DNA of 18,025 nt, taken from an uncultured Desulfarculaceae bacterium. GTDB lineage: Bacteria > Desulfobacterota > Desulfarculia > Desulfarculales > Desulfarculaceae. This document shows positions 6,673 to 12,862 of the stretch, piece by piece. Within the stretch, counting starts at the first letter, position 1, and the number at the start of each line of letters is the position of its first letter. The notes beneath the pieces were generated by a model, which had not been told where the DNA came from, did no database searches, and was given only the letters and a program-made list of their open reading frames with translations. The translations under genes and the position numbers were made by a program. The stretch lies in the NCBI GenBank assembly GCA_937908275.1, contig CALERA010000454.1, positions 1 through 18,025 of the forward strand, given 5' to 3'.

Positions 6673-7341
6673 TTGTCCGATATCAAGATCAAGAACCGGG
6701 TGGACGAACTGGAGCGGCGCTACAAGCTGATCGCGGAAAACCTGGTGGACGCCATTTGGGTCTTGGACCTGGAAACCTTGCGCTACGACTTCATCACCCC
6801 CTCGGTGATCCGGATCAGCGGCTACACCCCCGAGGAATACGAGCAGATCGGCATCCTGGACCGGGTGCAGCCGGCCTCGGCCGATTTGCTGCGCCAGGCC
6901 CTGGCCGCGGCCCACGCCTCCTTTGAGACCGGCCCCCAGGCCAAGACCAGCCTGGAGGTGGAGTTGCTGCACAAGGACGGCCACGCCTACTGGGTGGAGA
7001 TCACGGCCAAGCTCTACCGCGACCAGGATGGCCGGGTGAAGGTGGCCGGGGTGAGCAAGGACATCAGCCGGCGCAAGGCCCGGGAAAAGGAGCGCGAGGA
7101 CCTGATCCAGCGCCTGGGCCTGGCCCTGGCCGAGAAGGAGCAACTGCTGAATGAGGTCAAGGTGCTGCGGGGGTTGCTGCCCATCTGCGCCGCCTGCAAG
7201 CGCATCCGGGCCGAGGACGGCCGCTGGTGGCCCCTGGACGCCTATGTCCGGGCCTTCAGCGGGGCCGACCTGACCCACACCATCTGCCCCGACTGCACCC
7301 AGGTGCTCTATGAAAAGGACCTGGGCCGCCAGCCCGCCTGA
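6673..7341 (+). CDS. PAS-domain protein with C-terminal four-cysteine module
   Basis: This 222-residue protein starts at TTG 6673, supported by GGAG 8 bases upstream. Residues about 15-132 form a PAS_3-like domain: IAENLVDAIWVLD near the start, YDFITPSVIRISGYTPEE in the middle, and a VKVAGVSKDIS ending typical of a PAC segment. A charged helical linker (about 133-165) with coiled-coil character follows. The C-terminus has LLPICAACKRIR and HTICPDC, giving C172, C175, C205 and C208, a probable metal-binding module seen at the end of many PAS and response-regulator proteins of Desulfobacterota. There is no kinase, GGDEF or HTH output. It is probably a cytosolic sensor or adaptor whose partner is not encoded nearby. 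Confidence 0.85.
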   Translation: MSDIKIKNRVDELERRYKLIAENLVDAIWVLDLETLRYDFITPSVIRISGYTPEEYEQIGILDRVQPASADLLRQALAAAHASFETGPQAKTSLEVELLHKDGHAYWVEITAKLYRDQDGRVKVAGVSKDISRRKAREKEREDLIQRLGLALAEKEQLLNEVKVLRGLLPICAACKRIRAEDGRWWPLDAYVRAFSGADLTHTICPDCTQVLYEKDLGRQPA

Positions 7342-7365
7342 CCCCGCCGTCCCGCTCCCCCAGAC

Positions 7366-7830
7366 TCAGGCCGCCACCGGCTCCTCGAACAGGGCCCGCT
7401 CCATCTCGCGGCGAATCCTCAGGCCTTCCAGTGGCTTGCCGTCCGCGTTGATCCAGCGGCCGAACTCCTCCGCCGCGCCGGCGTCGTCCCCGGCGTTGAG
7501 CTTCTTCAGCAAGGTCGACTTTTGCAGGTTGCCCTGGCCCAGGTTGAAGGTGAAGCTGACCAGGGCCGAGAACTGGTTCTCATTGAGCGGGGCCGTCACC
7601 AGGCGGGTCACCGCCTCCTCGGCCACGGCCAGGTCGTCGCGCAACAACGCCTCTCCCTGTTCGCGGCTGATGGGCTGGTCAAAGTGCTCGCCGGGCAGGA
7701 TCACGTGGCCGTAGCCGATGGTGGGTTTGCCGGCCGGGCAAAGGTACTGGCGCTCGAAAAAACCCTCCCGCTCCTTGACCAGGTCCAGGCCCGCCTGGTT
7801 GATGCGTCGCTTCGCCCCCGTGTCGTTCAT
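7366..7830 (-). CDS. GH24 phage-type lysozyme (muramidase)
   Basis: A 154-residue glycoside hydrolase family 24 lysozyme. The N-terminal motif reads KEREGFFERQYL then CPAGKPTIGYGH, placing E22, C31 and T37 at the spacing of T4 lysozyme Glu11, Asp20 and Thr26. The Asp position is Cys, a natural variant in this family. FTFNLGQGNLQKSTLLKKLN (93-112) and FGRWINADGKPLEGLRIRRE (123-142) match the conserved C-terminal lobe. ATG 7830 is preceded by AAGGGGGG with about 5 bases spacing. There is no signal peptide or membrane anchor, so export would need a holin or other route, and none is encoded nearby. Either a domesticated phage gene or a cell-wall enzyme. It converges on the PAS gene with 24 bases between stops. 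Confidence 0.9.
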   Translation of the reverse strand: MNDTGAKRRINQAGLDLVKEREGFFERQYLCPAGKPTIGYGHVILPGEHFDQPISREQGEALLRDDLAVAEEAVTRLVTAPLNENQFSALVSFTFNLGQGNLQKSTLLKKLNAGDDAGAAEEFGRWINADGKPLEGLRIRREMERALFEEPVAA

Positions 7831-7932
7831 TTGGCCCCCCTTGTCCGCCCCGCCAGGTAAAGCGGCGGCGCTTAACCGATCCCGCCCCCAGGACCAAGCT
7901 CCCCTGCCCGACAGGCCGTAATCCACTTTTTC

Positions 7933-7960
7933 AATATAACATTTAACGCTGGTATGTTTG
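7933..7960 (-). promoter_or_regulatory. Possible lysozyme promoter in AT-rich patch
   Basis: On the minus strand CAAACA (7960-7955), 16 bases, then TATATT (7938-7933), about 95 bases upstream of the lysozyme ATG. The patch 7920-7965 is clearly AT-rich against a GC-rich background, but the -35 match is weak. Confidence 0.28.
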
Positions 7961-8039
7961 GTTGATTCCCGCCCGGGTCGGACCGCCGAGCGATCCCGGG
8001 GGGATAGTCTGGCAGGCTGCGCTGCGCTGGATCGGAAGA

Positions 8040-8061
8040 GGCCCGGCCGGGCGGCCGGGCC
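8040..8061 (-). terminator. Hairpin after the radical SAM gene
   Basis: A perfect 9-bp stem, GGCCCGGCC (8040-8048) and GGCCGGGCC (8053-8061) with a 4-base loop, lies 4 bases beyond the radical SAM stop. On the minus strand it is followed by CTCTTCC, a weak T-run, so termination is plausible but not certain. Confidence 0.5.
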
Positions 8062-8065
8062 GGGG

Positions 8066-9223
8066 TCAGATCATGTTGTCGGCCATCTCGGTCAGCACCC
8101 GCTCGGGGTCGTCCTGGCGCTCGATCTGGGCGAGGTGGTTCTCCAGGGCCGGGCGCAGACCCTGGCGGTCGATGTCCTGGGGCTCGCGGCAGCGGCCCAG
8201 GCGGCGGCAGAGGCGATAGACCAGGCGGTCCCGCTCCGGCAGGGCCAGGTAGTCGTCCAGGATGGCCAGCATCTTGGGTTGATCCTCGGGCAGGCGGCCT
8301 TCCACAGTCTCGATCAGGTTCATGATGTGATCGCTGGCCAGGTAGGAGTGGATCCCCGCCAGGCTGGCGATGAACAGGCGGATCTCGGCCGCAGTCTGGT
8401 CATCGCCCGGCTTGACGAATTCGCCGCTCAGCACGTCCTGGTGCAGCTCCAGGTAGGTGGGCACCCGCAGGGTGCGCAGGCGGATGAAATCCGGGTCGAT
8501 CTGGTTGAGCACCTCGGCCGTGGCCTGGGCGTGCTCGCGCCACCACTTGCGCCCGCCCAGGCCGGGCATCACGTATTCCGACAGCTCCAGGCCGGCGGCC
8601 TTGAGGTTGCGCCCGCCCTTGACCTGCTTGGCCGCGCTGACGCCCTTGTTCATGAACTTGAGCAGGGGATCGTAGCCGGTCTCCAGGCCCACGTGGACCC
8701 GGTCCAGGCCGGCCTCGCGGATCAGGGTCAGCTCCTCCACGCTACGCTGGGCCGCGGTGGAGGAGCGGGCGTAGGTGGTCACCCGCTGGGCCTCGGGCAT
8801 CACCCGGCGCAGGTGGCGCAGGGCCTCGGCCAGGATGGCGGGCTCCAGCACCAGGTTGTTGGCGTCCTGCAAAAAGACGTTGCCCGTGCCGTAGTAGAGC
8901 CAGGCGGCCACGTTGCGGAAGCTGTCGGACAGGCTGGGATTGCTGAACACCGCCTGGACCACGGCGTCGTCCACCCGCCCCCCCCGGCCCATCTGGCGCG
9001 ACAGCGCCAGGATTTGCTCCCGCATGGCCGCCGCCGCGTCGATGTCGGCCTTGATCTCCTCCAGGGAGCGGCGGCTGAACTGGCGGCGCTTGTAGACCGG
9101 ACAGAACTTGCACTTGTTCCAGGGGCAGTTGCGGGTGAAGCGCAGGAGCAGGCTGCGGGCCTCGCTGGGCGGGCGGATGGGGCCCTGCTCGAAGCTCAGG
9201 CTGGGGTCCAGGGTTGGGGGCAT
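8066..9223 (-). CDS. Radical SAM protein with CX4CX2C cluster motif
   Basis: A 385-residue radical SAM enzyme. The cluster motif is RNCPWNKCKFCP, with C33, C38 and C41: four residues between the first two cysteines rather than the canonical three. An aromatic residue precedes the third cysteine as usual. Later segments fit a partial TIM barrel: VTTYARSS, IREAGLDRVHVGLETGYD (the Elp3/MiaB-like VGLETG strand, about 187-204), LSEYVMPGLGG and DPDFIRLRTLRVP. The C-terminal 100 residues are helical. ATG 9223 follows AGGAG by 8 bases; longer in-frame starts read through the promoter. The reaction is unknown. It resembles an uncharacterised family with RNCPWN.C.FCPVYK that I associate with anaerobic bacteria. 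It is divergent from the DJ-1 gene. Confidence 0.87.
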   Translation of the reverse strand: MPPTLDPSLSFEQGPIRPPSEARSLLLRFTRNCPWNKCKFCPVYKRRQFSRRSLEEIKADIDAAAAMREQILALSRQMGRGGRVDDAVVQAVFSNPSLSDSFRNVAAWLYYGTGNVFLQDANNLVLEPAILAEALRHLRRVMPEAQRVTTYARSSTAAQRSVEELTLIREAGLDRVHVGLETGYDPLLKFMNKGVSAAKQVKGGRNLKAAGLELSEYVMPGLGGRKWWREHAQATAEVLNQIDPDFIRLRTLRVPTYLELHQDVLSGEFVKPGDDQTAAEIRLFIASLAGIHSYLASDHIMNLIETVEGRLPEDQPKMLAILDDYLALPERDRLVYRLCRRLGRCREPQDIDRQGLRPALENHLAQIERQDDPERVLTEMADNMI

Positions 9224-9262
9224 GGGCGTCTCTCCTCGGCGGGCTGGGCAAGCCTGGTCCCC

Positions 9263-9291
9263 AGGGTAGGGGCAGGGCCGGAGCCTGTCAA
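9263..9291 (-). promoter_or_regulatory. Sigma-70 promoter of the radical SAM gene
   Basis: Minus-strand TTGACA (9291-9286), a 17-base spacer, then TACCCT (9268-9263). The -35 is perfect and the -10 keeps the key T, A and final T. It lies about 40 bases upstream of the ATG. Confidence 0.65.
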
Positions 9292-9321
9292 GGGAAGCTG
9301 TTGCCGGGACGGCCTCCGGGC

Positions 9322-9350
9322 TTGACAGGGCGGGGGCGGGCTCCTGTAAT
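9322..9350 (+). promoter_or_regulatory. Sigma-70 promoter of the DJ-1/PfpI gene
   Basis: TTGACA (9322-9327), a 17-base spacer and TGTAAT (9345-9350) form a near-consensus promoter. The leader would be about 91 bases. Its -35 lies 30 bases from the divergent -35 of the radical SAM promoter. Confidence 0.75.
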
Positions 9351-9447
9351 GGAGGCAGGCGCTGGCCGGCGGCGGAGGGTCCGGCGTTGGTCCGCGCGTG
9401 GCCTTGCCCCACGCCGCCCCTGTCCAGGGGGCCAAGGAGGAACCCCG

Positions 9448-10035
9448 ATGCCCGCCAAGAAAATCCTGCTGCTGGTTGGTGATTTTGTCGAGGATTACGA
9501 GGCCATGGTGCCCTTCCAGATCCTGACCATGGTGGGCCACCAGGTGGACGCGGTCTGCCCCGGCAAAAAGGCCGGCGAGAGCGTGGCCACCGCGGTGCAC
9601 GACTTCGACGGCTTCCAGACCTATTCCGAGAAGCGCGGCCACAACTTCGCCATCACCGCCGACTTCGCCGCCCTCGATCTCCAGGCCTATGACGCCCTGG
9701 TGATCCCCGGCGGCCGCTCGCCGGAGTACCTGCGCCTGGACCCGGCGGTCCTGGCCCTGGTGCGCCATTTCGCCGAGGCCAACAAGCCCATCGCCAGCGT
9801 CTGCCACGGCCAGCAGATCCTCACCGCCGCCGGGGTGGTGGGCGGCCGCACCTGCACCGCCTATCCCGCGGTGCGCCCGGAGCTGGAGGCCCAGGGCGCC
9901 ACCTGGCAGGAGGTCAACGCCACCTTCAGCAACGCCTGCGTGGACGCCAACCTCTGCACCGCCCCGGCCTGGCCGGCCCATCCGGAGTGGATGCGCAAGT
10001 TCCTGCAAATGCTGGGCAGCAAGATCGAGGCCTGA
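9448..10035 (+). CDS. DJ-1/PfpI family protein
   Basis: A 195-residue protein of the DJ-1/PfpI (class I glutamine amidotransferase-like) superfamily. LLLVGDFVEDYEAMVPFQ (7-24) carries the conserved acidic E18. YDALVIPGGRSPEYLRLD (81-98) is the oxyanion-side strand. The nucleophile elbow is ASVCHGQQIL with C119 followed by H120. The C-terminus TAPAWPAHPEWMRKFLQMLG is typical of the subgroup shared with plant DJ-1D-type proteins. Members act as glyoxalases/deglycases or oxidative-stress chaperones, or in a few cases as proteases; which applies cannot be read here. ATG 9448 follows AAGGAGG by 7 bases, a strong ribosome binding site. It is a single gene with its own promoter and a hairpin after its stop. 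Confidence 0.93.
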   Translation: MPAKKILLLVGDFVEDYEAMVPFQILTMVGHQVDAVCPGKKAGESVATAVHDFDGFQTYSEKRGHNFAITADFAALDLQAYDALVIPGGRSPEYLRLDPAVLALVRHFAEANKPIASVCHGQQILTAAGVVGGRTCTAYPAVRPELEAQGATWQEVNATFSNACVDANLCTAPAWPAHPEWMRKFLQMLGSKIEA

Positions 10036-10057
10036 GCCGATAACCCAACCTTTGGGC

Positions 10058-10087
10058 GCGGGGCCGGTCCTTGGGGGCCGGCCCCGC
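10058..10087. terminator. Hairpin between convergent DJ-1 and GAF genes
   Basis: A 10-bp GC stem, GCGGGGCCGG (10058-10067) and CCGGCCCCGC (10078-10087) with a 10-base loop, sits in the 74-base gap between two convergent genes. T-tracts are poor on both sides (CGCCTTTG on the plus strand), so it may act as a bidirectional but weak terminator. Confidence 0.5.
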
Positions 10088-10109
10088 CGCCTTTGCTGGC
10101 CACGGCCGC

Positions 10110-10691
10110 CTACTCGTGCAGGGTGCGCTTGGCCCGGGGCACCATCACCGGGCGCAGGACCTTGAGCACCTCGATGGAGTTCTTGTAGGCGTTGCTGATG
10201 CGGATGTTGTCCAGGGCCAGGGCGATGATCTCGGCGATGGCCTGCAGGAAGGTCAGCTCGGGATTCGTCACCTCCCAGGCCTCGGCGCTGTAGAGCCGCA
10301 GGACCCCCAAAGGCTTGCCGCGCAGGACCAGGGGCACGCTGACCAGGGAGCGGATGCCCTCGGCCTGGGCCGCCTCGGGATATTGCAGGCGGGGGTCGTC
10401 CTCCACCTTGTAGACCACCACCGGCCCCTCGCTCAGGGACTCGGCGATGGAGCGGGCGGCGCTCAGGGGACCCTTGTTCAGGTAGGCCTGGCTCAGGCCG
10501 TAGGAGCTGGCCACCTCCAGCTTGCCGCTGCGCCGGTTCAGGAGCAGCAGGGCGCAGCCCTTCAGGCTCAGGATTTCACTCAGGCTCTGCACGATATGCC
10601 GGGCGGCGTCGCCCATGTCCTTGACCGAGCTGATGATTTCGCTGATGCGTCCCAGGGTCTGATAGTTGATCTCCCGCGTCTTCCTGCGCAT
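10110..10691 (-). CDS. Single GAF-domain protein
   Basis: A 193-residue cytosolic protein made of one GAF domain (about 20-165). It includes MGDAARHIVQSLSEILSLKG (26-45), CALLLLN at the core strand, IRSLVSVPLVLRGKPLGVL (117-135), the most conserved GAF segment, and a long C-terminal helix. No catalytic or DNA-binding output follows; the last 25 residues (VLKVLRPVMVPRAKRTLHE) are basic. It could be a free-standing small-molecule sensor or partner of a kinase encoded elsewhere. ATG 10691 is preceded by a perfect GGAGG 5 bases upstream. The transcript probably starts near 10868, giving a leader of about 175 bases. The ligand is unknown. Confidence 0.85.
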   Translation of the reverse strand: MRRKTREINYQTLGRISEIISSVKDMGDAARHIVQSLSEILSLKGCALLLLNRRSGKLEVASSYGLSQAYLNKGPLSAARSIAESLSEGPVVVYKVEDDPRLQYPEAAQAEGIRSLVSVPLVLRGKPLGVLRLYSAEAWEVTNPELTFLQAIAEIIALALDNIRISNAYKNSIEVLKVLRPVMVPRAKRTLHE

Positions 10692-10785
10692 GGTCGCCTC
10701 CTTTGGGCCAGGGGTTTCCGGCTGGCGGGCGGATGGCGGCGAGAAAACGCGGACCTGGGGGAGGCTCAGGCTCTGGTTGACCCAC

Positions 10786-10820
10786 GGGACGGGTCGGGGG
10801 CGCGGGGAGTGGGGTGGGGG
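10786..10820 (+). other. G-quadruplex-prone G-run in the GAF leader
   Basis: Six G-tracts of three to five bases, separated by 1-3 bases, satisfy the G3+N1-7 rule. They lie on the plus strand, the template strand for the leftward GAF leader, so the RNA would be C-rich and any quadruplex would form in DNA. It is part of the 349-base gene-free stretch 10692-11040. No riboswitch or small RNA is recognised there. Confidence 0.45.
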
Positions 10821-10874
10821 CGCGCGGCCATCGCGCAGACGCCAACGGCCAATCACCTAGTCGTTCTGTCTTTT

Positions 10875-10904
10875 ATTATCCGGATGGCCGCCCGGGCGGG
10901 TCAA
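10875..10904 (-). promoter_or_regulatory. Promoter of the GAF-protein gene
   Basis: Minus-strand TTGACC (10904-10899), an 18-base spacer, then GATAAT (10880-10875); each hexamer matches five of six consensus bases. The expected start is near 10868, some 175 bases before the ATG. Confidence 0.6.
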
Positions 10905-10957
10905 GCCCCGACCCGGGTCCGGGACTGGTTTTAACGGGCGCGCGCGCCTCAAACCGG

Positions 10958-10963
10958 TATAAT
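10958..10963 (+). promoter_or_regulatory. TATAAT -10 element before the hemerythrin gene
   Basis: A perfect TATAAT in a short AT-rich patch, 78 bases before the hemerythrin ATG. No recognisable -35 occurs at 16-18 bases upstream (that stretch is a GC alternation), suggesting activator dependence or another sigma factor. Confidence 0.5.
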
Positions 10964-10986
10964 CGATAATCAATACTAGTAAAGGG

Positions 10987-11022
10987 ATGGCGTGGCTGCC
11001 CCCCCGGCGCAACCCGAACTGA
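10987..11022 (+). promoter_or_regulatory. Possible leader ORF of 11 codons
   Basis: ATG 10987 opens a mini-ORF encoding MAWLPPRRNPN and stopping at TGA 11022, 18 bases before the hemerythrin ATG. AAAGGG directly abuts the ATG, which is too close for an ideal ribosome site. It could be chance; the Pro-Pro-Arg-Arg content is the only reason to note it. Confidence 0.2.
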
Positions 11023-11040
11023 ACGAAGGGAAATACCGCA

Positions 11041-11448
11041 ATGGCCTTCATCACTTGGAGCAGCAAGCTGGAAACCGGCGTCACCAAAGTGGACCAACAG
11101 CACCAGAAGCTGGTGGCCATGGTCAACGCCCTCTACGAGGCCATGAAGGACGGCTCGGGCCAGGACGTGCTGGGCAAGGTCCTGAACGGATTGGTGGACT
11201 ACACCCGCACCCACTTCGCCACCGAGGAAGCCCTGATGAACCAGTTCGGCTATCCCGGCCTGGCCACCCACAAAATCGAGCACGACAAGCTGACCGCCCA
11301 GGTGGCGGAATTGCAGGCCCAGTTCCAGGCCGGCAAGACCGCCCTGACCCTGAAGGTGGCCAACTTCCTGAAAGACTGGCTTTCGGGCCACATCCTGGGC
11401 ATGGACCAGCAGTACGCGCCCTTCCTGAAGGACAAGGGCGTGCGCTAG
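11041..11448 (+). CDS. Bacteriohemerythrin
   Basis: A 135-residue single-domain hemerythrin. All seven di-iron ligands are in place: H21 (VDQQHQKL), H58 and E62 (THFATEE), H77 and H81 (THKIEHDKL), H117 and D122 (SGHILGMD). The four-helix bundle covers the whole chain, and the start ITWSSKLETGV is standard. These proteins bind oxygen reversibly and in anaerobes and microaerophiles are linked to oxygen sensing, storage or delivery. There is no fused signalling domain and no signal peptide, so it is cytosolic. ATG 11041 is preceded by AAGGG at 11026-11030, a 10-base gap. A single gene closed by a strong hairpin. Confidence 0.97.
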   Translation: MAFITWSSKLETGVTKVDQQHQKLVAMVNALYEAMKDGSGQDVLGKVLNGLVDYTRTHFATEEALMNQFGYPGLATHKIEHDKLTAQVAELQAQFQAGKTALTLKVANFLKDWLSGHILGMDQQYAPFLKDKGVR

Positions 11449-11473
11449 CCGTCCCGCCGGCCGCAAAAAGCGA

Positions 11474-11501
11474 CGCCCCCGGGGCCGAAACCCCGGGGGC
11501 G
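11474..11501. terminator. Bidirectional terminator, hemerythrin / Fe-S protein
   Basis: An 11-bp perfect GC stem, CGCCCCCGGGG (11474-11484) and CCCCGGGGGCG (11491-11501), with loop CCGAAA, lies in the 75-base gap between two convergent genes. GCGTTTA follows on the plus strand and TCGCTTTTTG on the minus strand, so it can end both transcripts, better for the leftward one. Confidence 0.85.
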
Positions 11502-11523
11502 CGTTTATGCGGAACAGATCAGG

Positions 11524-12666
11524 CTACAGGCACTCGGCCGCCATCTCGGCCAGGTCCATCACCGCGATCTTCTCGTCCAGGTTCTCGCCCTTGGCGCTGT
11601 CGGTGAACATGTTGATGCAGTAGGGGCAGGCCGTGGCCAGCACCTGGGCGCCCTTGGCGTCGGCCTCGCGGATCTTGTGGGTGCTGAAACGCTGCTCGGG
11701 CTCGGCCTCCATCCACAGGCGGCCGCCGCCGCCGCCACAGCACATGGACAGGTTGCGGCAGCGGTCGAACTCCATCACCTCGGCGCCCATGGCCTGCAAG
11801 AGGGCGCGGGGGGCGTCGTAGACCTTGGTGTGGCGGCCCAGGTAGCAGGGGTCGTGGTAGATGGCCTTCTTGCCCAGGGGCTTCGTGAACTTCAGCTTGC
11901 CCTCGGCCGCCAGCTGCTCCAGCAGCTGGGTGTAGTGAACCACCTCGAACTCGCCGCCGAACTCGGGGTATTCCTGGGTGAAGGTGGCGTAGCAGTGGGG
12001 GCTGGTGGTGATGATCTTCTTGACGCCCTTGCCCTGGAACAGCTCGATGTTCTTCTGCACCAGGCCGCCGAACTGCTCCTCGTCGCCCATCTTGCGCAGG
12101 GTCTCGCCGCAGCAGGACTCCTCGTTGCCGATGATGCCGAAGCTCACGCCGGCCGCCTTGAGCACCTTGTTCAGGGCCCGGGCGATGGCCTGGGAGCGGG
12201 GGTCATAGGCCGAGGTGCAGCAGACGCTGAGGAAGTACTCGGTGCCGGCCTCGAAGCGGGGCACGTCCTGACCCTCGGTCCATTTCTCGCGCTTGTCGCG
12301 CTCCTCGGACCAGGGATTGCCCTTGGAGTGGATGGAGCCCATGATGGTGCGCAGCATCTGGGGGCCGCCGCCGCTCTCGGCGATCATGGCGCGCATGGCC
12401 CGGACCACGTCGATGATGGCCACGCCGCGGGGGCAGTTTTCCACGCAGAGCCGGCAGGTGGTGCAGGCGTAGAGGATCTCGTCGGACTCGAAGCCCTCCA
12501 GACCCATCTGGCCCATGCGGATCAGGTTGCGGGTGCGGAAGGGCGATTCCACCGCGGGCCAGGGGCAAAGGCCGGAGCAGAGGCCGCATTGCATGCACTG
12601 ATAGAGAGTGTCGCTTCCCATGGCGGCGATGGCCTGGGAGACCTCCAGGAAGGGCGTGACGGACAT
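11524..12666 (-). CDS. HdrD-like (Fe-S)-binding protein with two CCG domains
   Basis: A 380-residue iron-sulfur protein. The N-terminus has two [4Fe-4S] motifs, CMQCGLCSGLCP (C24, C27, C30, C34) and CTTCRLCVENCP (C68, C71, C74, C78). The C-terminal two thirds holds two CCG domains. The second has the full set: C274 (HDPCYLGRH), C309-C310 (MCCGGGGG), C347 and C350 (ACPYC). The first has C149-C150, C185-C186 (ESCCGE) and C225, with Ser (SPHC) where the first Cys of the last pair would be. This layout is that of HdrD and related subunits that pass electrons between soluble carriers and quinone or thiol partners. ATG 12666 is preferred over ATG 12696 because AAGGAG lies 10 bases upstream. No HdrABC, cytochrome or flavoprotein partner is adjacent. 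Confidence 0.9.
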   Translation of the reverse strand: MSVTPFLEVSQAIAAMGSDTLYQCMQCGLCSGLCPWPAVESPFRTRNLIRMGQMGLEGFESDEILYACTTCRLCVENCPRGVAIIDVVRAMRAMIAESGGGPQMLRTIMGSIHSKGNPWSEERDKREKWTEGQDVPRFEAGTEYFLSVCCTSAYDPRSQAIARALNKVLKAAGVSFGIIGNEESCCGETLRKMGDEEQFGGLVQKNIELFQGKGVKKIITTSPHCYATFTQEYPEFGGEFEVVHYTQLLEQLAAEGKLKFTKPLGKKAIYHDPCYLGRHTKVYDAPRALLQAMGAEVMEFDRCRNLSMCCGGGGGRLWMEAEPEQRFSTHKIREADAKGAQVLATACPYCINMFTDSAKGENLDEKIAVMDLAEMAAECL

Positions 12667-12760
12667 GGCAGCATAACTCCTTGTCAATAATGGCATTCAG
12701 TCGGGGCCTCCCCCCTGGGAGCCCCGGCCTCGCGTGCTGGTTGTACGGGTCGCCGGAACA

Positions 12761-12789
12761 TCCTTAGCAGCATGGCGAGAAGGTGTCAA
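12761..12789 (-). promoter_or_regulatory. Promoter of the HdrD-like gene
   Basis: Minus-strand TTGACA (12789-12784), a 17-base spacer, then TAAGGA (12766-12761) preceded by TGC, an extended -10 feature. It lies about 95 bases upstream of the ATG. CTAGT (12794-12798) and ACTAG (12809-12813) form an inverted repeat just upstream of the -35. Confidence 0.55.
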
Positions 12790-12862
12790 GCCGCTAGTTA
12801 CCGAATGCACTAGTCCAAGCCTGGGAATATTCCGAGGGGGCGGGCGGGGTCGGGCCGGGGGC

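Noticed and set aside
7336..7371. GCCTGA...TCAGGC inverted repeat spanning the stops of the PAS and lysozyme genes.
   Set aside because: A 6-bp stem with a 24-base loop made largely of two opposed TGA stops is likely to be chance.
7366..7830. The lysozyme as evidence of a prophage.
   Set aside because: Neighbouring genes are chromosomal metabolic and sensor genes; no integrase, holin, structural gene or attachment repeat was seen.
8030..8040. GATCGGAAGAG, matching the start of the Illumina adapter, as a possible chimeric join.
   Set aside because: Only 11 bases match, the flanking bases differ from the adapter on both sides, and a sensible hairpin and gene end follow. Probably coincidence, though read coverage here would settle it.
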